12,381 nucleotides of DNA from Blastocatellia bacterium (GTDB lineage: Bacteria > Acidobacteriota > Blastocatellia > UBA7656): assembly GCA_022615215.1 (NCBI GenBank), contig JAKEHD010000684.1, forward strand, positions 1 through 12,381, read 5' to 3'. The notes under the pieces are model-generated. The model had not been told where the DNA came from. It saw only the letters and a program-made list of their open reading frames with translations, and ran no database searches. This document shows positions 12,340 through 12,381 of this stretch, piece by piece; position 1 is the stretch's first letter; each line of letters begins with the position of its first letter. The position numbers and the translations under genes are program-made.

Positions 12340-12381
12340 AATGTTGAACTAAGCGCTACGCGCAGGCTCGCTTTGCAGGTC

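Overview
The window looks like a bacterial chromosome segment that is GC-rich over most of its length (38 of 60 bases at 4201-4260). A clearly AT-richer block lies at about 8048-12340 (16 of 60 at 9541-9600, 23 of 60 at 11461-11520). Gene content suggests a free-living heterotroph: a nucleoside permease, an exported molybdenum hydroxylase and dCTP deaminase. Several proteins and dispersed repeats remind me of Acidobacteriota (Blastocatellia-like) genomes, but that is recollection and no rRNA or marker gene is present to prove it.

Region 1 (1-1267, minus) is a concentrative nucleoside transporter (CNT/NupC family) whose C-terminus runs off the left edge. Region 2 (1268-1811) is a gene-free spacer holding an 81-bp nested palindromic element. 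Region 3 (1812-6360, plus) is a tight operon. It encodes a secreted small protein with a CxxC/PGxCxCC tail, a Tat-signal 2Fe-2S subunit, a molybdopterin subunit and a FAD subunit of a xanthine dehydrogenase/aldehyde oxidase family enzyme, and a 76-aa protein with seven cysteines. Gaps are 1-33 nt or short overlaps. The Fe-S subunit carries the only Tat signal, so the folded complex is probably exported as one unit, as known for E. coli PaoABC. A near-identical 28-bp repeat forms the last codons of two of its genes. Region 4 (6361-6527) holds an 18-bp-arm inverted repeat.

Region 5 (6528-7837, minus) has dCTP deaminase (dcd) translationally coupled to an 86-aa hypothetical protein. These are preceded by an 88-aa hypothetical protein and what looks like the stump of a clan AA aspartic protease gene. 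Region 6 (7838-8104) is non-coding or decayed DNA and contains a 58-bp element with the layout of an integron attC site (7990-8047).

Region 7 (8105-12247, minus) is the most interesting part. It is an AT-rich three-gene operon: a 733-aa dynamin-like GTPase, a 320-aa TRAFAC-type GTPase with DYPGG and PVKCE motifs, and a 255-aa protein ending in a single C-terminal membrane helix. An A10 run just before that helix could switch the protein to a soluble C-terminus. I read this as a candidate uncharacterised GTPase conflict or defence system, probably horizontally acquired and possibly carried as an unusually large integron-type cassette. Its function is inference; the motifs, order and composition shift are visible in the sequence.
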